From Geobacter sp. UBA2189 (lineage in GTDB: Bacteria; Desulfobacterota; Desulfuromonadia; Geobacterales; Pseudopelobacteraceae): DNA of 64,000 bases. Numbering within the stretch: position 1 is the stretch's first letter; each line of letters starts with the position of its first letter. The notes under the pieces are model-generated. The model worked only from the letters and a program-made list of their open reading frames with translations. It was not told the origin of the DNA and made no database searches. The DNA lies in NCBI GenBank assembly GCA_002328035.1, contig DCVL01000049.1:1-64000 (forward strand). Direction: 5' to 3'. Both the position numbers and the translations under genes were made by a program. Of this stretch, positions 61,408 to 64,000 are shown in pieces.

Positions 61408-62309
61408 TGTTTAGAGATCTTATCACCAAAATTATAAAGATGTATATGCGCCGCAGGCCTACGCTAAAAAACCGATATTGGGCACGCGACACTCTCCGTA
61501 AGCTATGTGTTGATAGTGAAATACTTGTATCTACCAGGCACGGTTTTAACATGGCCGTTTCCCCCAATAACTATGCGTCATACGGCATCTATTTTTTTGG
61601 TGAATATGATGCATCAATGACAGCATTCATGCAAAAATACCTGGAATATGGTGCAGTTTGCTGGGATATCGGCACTGAACGAGGATGGTTTACTCTGGTA
61701 ATGGCTAAAGCAGTCGGGCCTTCTGGAAGGGTTGATTCCTTTGAAGCATATCCGCCAAATTATGAGAAATTGGTGAATAACGTTAAGCTTAATGCTTTCA
61801 GCCATGTAAATACCCTTAACTTTGCCGTGAGCGACCGTAATGGCATACTTTATTTTGTTCCCCCATCCGACGATATAACCCACTACGTAGATTTTTTGCA
61901 AAATTGCAGTGGAGTCGGATTTGTTACTACAGAGGAACGGACTGACACTATCCCTGTTGAGGCTATTGCCCTTGATAACTACGTAAAAGATCATCCGCTG
62001 GTTCGGCTTGATCTTATCAAGATTGATATTGAAGGCGAGGAACTACGAGCCCTGCAAGGTGCCGAGCTGACCATAAGACGGTTTCATCCCATTATTGCCA
62101 TTGAATATAATAGGGAAACCTCATTACGATCAGGATCCAGCATAGAAGAACTGGATGACTTCCTGGATAATCTTGGTTATGAGCGCTTCAACCTCTTCTG
62201 CGATCCAAATATGTCATTAAGTTTGGTCAAGCTTGATAACCTAAATAGTATTCCAGATGTCCACAATATATATTGTTTTCCAAAAGATGACATGAGACCC
62301 AGAGAATGA
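61407..62309 (+). CDS. FkbM-family methyltransferase
   Basis: A 300-residue protein with the FkbM fold: CWDIGTERGWFTLVMAKAVGPSGRVDSFEAYP (in parts: WDIGTERGWFTLVMA), LNAFSHVNTLNFAVSD, and LIKIDIEGEELRALQGAE with the DIEG motif. The usual GAN of motif I is GTE here. FkbM enzymes O-methylate sugars and other small molecules. It is coupled to both neighbours by 1-4 bp overlaps, so it is part of the wzt operon. Confidence 0.88.
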   Translation: MFRDLITKIIKMYMRRRPTLKNRYWARDTLRKLCVDSEILVSTRHGFNMAVSPNNYASYGIYFFGEYDASMTAFMQKYLEYGAVCWDIGTERGWFTLVMAKAVGPSGRVDSFEAYPPNYEKLVNNVKLNAFSHVNTLNFAVSDRNGILYFVPPSDDITHYVDFLQNCSGVGFVTTEERTDTIPVEAIALDNYVKDHPLVRLDLIKIDIEGEELRALQGAELTIRRFHPIIAIEYNRETSLRSGSSIEELDDFLDNLGYERFNLFCDPNMSLSLVKLDNLNSIPDVHNIYCFPKDDMRPRE

Positions 62310-63460
62310 GTGTTCTTTTCCTGATGCCAACTTGGCGAGCTCCATCTGAAGTTTTTTTACAGCGTATGCTGGAAGAGTTAAAGGAAGACTTGGGTTGTGT
62401 TGCAGCGTGGAATACTGAAGGAGAAAATTACTGGCAGGGGGATGTGCCAGCTGTTTCTCTCGTGCCACCGAATCAGACGGTTACTGAGAAAATTTTATCA
62501 AATATTAAGCTGCTGTCACCAATAATAAGTACGAATGATGTGTTGTTAAGCACTATCAGCAAGTATCGTATTTCCAAGGTATTTTGTCATTATGCTGATT
62601 TTGCTTTGTTGTTTAACGCAGTATGGGATCAGATTGAATTGCCGCTATATATTCATTTCCACGGTTATGATGCCACGTTTGATTTGCGCAGTCATGAAAC
62701 GCCAGATGCTTTGTATCACGGAAAAGACTATCTTGATCAGTTGATACGCCTCAGTAATCGGGCTACTTTCATTGCAAACTCATTATTTACGCAGGAACTA
62801 TTGATTGCAGCAGGCATTCCAACTGACAGGATAATTGTAAAATATCTTGGAATTCCGTTACCAAGAGAATCTAAGCTTCATCATAAAAAAACTAAAACTA
62901 CTATTTTGCATGTTGGCAGACTTGTAGACTTCAAATCTCCTGACAGAACCATCCATGCATTTGAGCATGCGTGTAGAAACGGTTTGGATGGTGAACTAAT
63001 TATTGCCGGTAATGGACCATTGCGTATGAACTGTGAACTTTTACGGGCAAGATCACCTTATCGGCATAAAATAAAAATTCTTGGTGCCGTTGGTGTCAAA
63101 GATGTTGGTCGTTTATTATCTGAAGCTGATATATTTACCCAGCATAATATCAAGGGTGAATTAAGTTGTCAGGAAGAGTGCTTTGGTGTTTCCATTGTAG
63201 AAGCTATGGCCGCTGGTCTGCCGGTTGTCGGTACAAAAAGCGGTAGTGTGAGGGAAACTGTTTTGGACAGGAAAACAGGTTTTCTCGTTGAACCTGGAGA
63301 TATCGAGGGACAGTCTGACTGTTTTCTCCGTCTTGCTGCAGATCCATCGCTTAGAGCCAATTTAGGTGCAGCTGGGAGAAGTCGTGTTGCATCCTGTTTC
63401 AGTGATGCCATTGAAACAGCTGCACTGCGCTCTATCTTGGGATTGCAGGCTCAGTCCTAA
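62306..63460 (+). CDS. Family 4 glycosyltransferase
   Basis: A 384-residue GT-B fold protein. The C-terminal domain has ILHVGRLVDFKSPDRTIHAF, LIIAGNGPL and the catalytic E-x7-E in EECFGVSIVEAMAAGLPVVG. The N-terminal domain contains HFHGYDATFD, typical for GT4 enzymes. It starts in the stop region of the FkbM gene (ATGA). Confidence 0.93.
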   Translation: MSVLFLMPTWRAPSEVFLQRMLEELKEDLGCVAAWNTEGENYWQGDVPAVSLVPPNQTVTEKILSNIKLLSPIISTNDVLLSTISKYRISKVFCHYADFALLFNAVWDQIELPLYIHFHGYDATFDLRSHETPDALYHGKDYLDQLIRLSNRATFIANSLFTQELLIAAGIPTDRIIVKYLGIPLPRESKLHHKKTKTTILHVGRLVDFKSPDRTIHAFEHACRNGLDGELIIAGNGPLRMNCELLRARSPYRHKIKILGAVGVKDVGRLLSEADIFTQHNIKGELSCQEECFGVSIVEAMAAGLPVVGTKSGSVRETVLDRKTGFLVEPGDIEGQSDCFLRLAADPSLRANLGAAGRSRVASCFSDAIETAALRSILGLQAQS

Positions 63461-63479
63461 TCAAATGCGGTGCCAACAT

Positions 63480-64000
63480 ATGCAAAAAAAAACATACTAC
63501 AGATTCTTTAACCTAGTTGCAGAAAGACTGAAATATCTTCGTATTAGGACTCGTGACAAGTTATTGTTTTACATAATTTCATCCCAAAGAAATACAGGTG
63601 AAGCTGCAAAAAAATGCCTAGATTCTGTATATTATCAGAATTTTGATAAAAAATACCTCAAGCATGTTTTTATTGATGATGCGTCAGATGATGATACACA
63701 TGATATTGTTCAAGAGTGGCTTTCTCGACATTCTAATCATTGTGTAGAATATATAAAAAATAATGTTAGAGTTGGTGGAACTGCAAACAATCTTTATGGT
63801 TTTAAAAATGCACCTGACAATTCTATCGTTGTCGAGCTTAATGGTGATGATTGGCTTGCAGATAATAGAGTAATTAGCTTTCTTAATAATGTTTATTCAA
63901 ATTCAGGCATTTGGATGACTTACAATACATTTAAATTTTCCAATGGTATAGTTCCGGAGAGCTTGATTCCAATACCTGGCAGCGTTATTCAGGCAAATTC
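63480..64000 (+). CDS. Family 2 glycosyltransferase, partial at the window edge
   Basis: The 5' part (173 codons) of a GT-A enzyme, cut by the right edge. It starts MQKKTYYRFFNLVAERLKYL with a basic N-terminal segment, then KLLFYIISSQRNTGEAAKKCLDSV, FIDDASDDDT and the metal-binding block VVELNGDDWLAD. Composition is more A/T-rich than the upstream glycan genes. The ATG lies 20 bp after the GT4 gene. Confidence 0.85.
   Translation, partial: MQKKTYYRFFNLVAERLKYLRIRTRDKLLFYIISSQRNTGEAAKKCLDSVYYQNFDKKYLKHVFIDDASDDDTHDIVQEWLSRHSNHCVEYIKNNVRVGGTANNLYGFKNAPDNSIVVELNGDDWLADNRVISFLNNVYSNSGIWMTYNTFKFSNGIVPESLIPIPGSVIQAN

Noticed and set aside
1..64000. tRNA or rRNA genes, insertion sequences, integrase or transposase genes
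   Set aside because: None could be recognised by reading either strand, which is notable given the cassette-like insertions at 56-59 kb; a dedicated tRNA or IS search was not possible here.

Overview
The window looks like a chromosomal segment of a member of the Desulfuromonadia (Geobacter / Trichlorobacter / Pelobacter propionicus type). The signs are a complete 14-gene complex I operon with an enlarged NuoF, F0 ATP synthase genes separated from F1 genes, a very short geopilin-type PilA followed by a small secreted partner, and a polysaccharide export locus directly behind pilA. In Geobacter sulfurreducens the pilA-spc-xap region has the same general layout (recalled, not searched). Species cannot be fixed from sequence reading alone.

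Layout. 1-3.1 kb: a gene remnant, hflX (probably starting at a rare ATC codon) and a lone methyltransferase. 3.2-18.3 kb, minus strand: nuoA-B-C-D-E-F-G-H-I-J-K-L-M-N, complete and closed by a strong terminator. 18.6-21.6 kb, plus strand: hemL, then atpZ-atpI-atpB-atpE, the membrane half of ATP synthase only. 21.7-44.0 kb, minus strand, one long co-directional run: ldt, murA-hisG-hisD, pncC-recA-pilT-recX, three envelope genes of CsgG/FlgT/fibronectin-III type with a small secreted protein, alaS, argB-argD-argF-argG, argH and an LptM-like lipoprotein. pncC-recA-recX-alaS is an old conserved neighbourhood; here pilT and the envelope cluster lie inside it.

44.3-46.1 kb, plus strand: a Uma2 nuclease, a sigma-54 type promoter, pilA, a PilA-C/Spc-like secreted protein and a terminator. 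46.1-64 kb: a polysaccharide and export locus (ABC-2 permease, TPR membrane protein, ABC ATPase, GT-C/TPR protein, UbiA-family prenyltransferase, glycosyltransferases, Wzm/Wzt exporter, methyltransferases, more glycosyltransferases running off the right edge). Seven toxin-antitoxin modules are inserted among these genes: PIN, YoeB, FitAB, VapBC, two different MNT/HEPN pairs and another VapBC.

The most unusual stretch is 56.6-59.4 kb, between wzm and wzt. Three toxin-antitoxin modules alternate with a decayed copy of the wzt 5' end, a duplicated ~97-bp wzt leader and CGCAAAG-type heptad repeats. This looks like serial cassette insertion with duplication of the wzt start. Other points worth a second look are the ATC start of hflX, a sodium-type ligand set in AtpE, TGTACA operators at two adjacent toxin-antitoxin modules, an aromatic-rich PilA containing tryptophan, and the CsgG/FlgT/FnIII cluster, whose function I cannot name.
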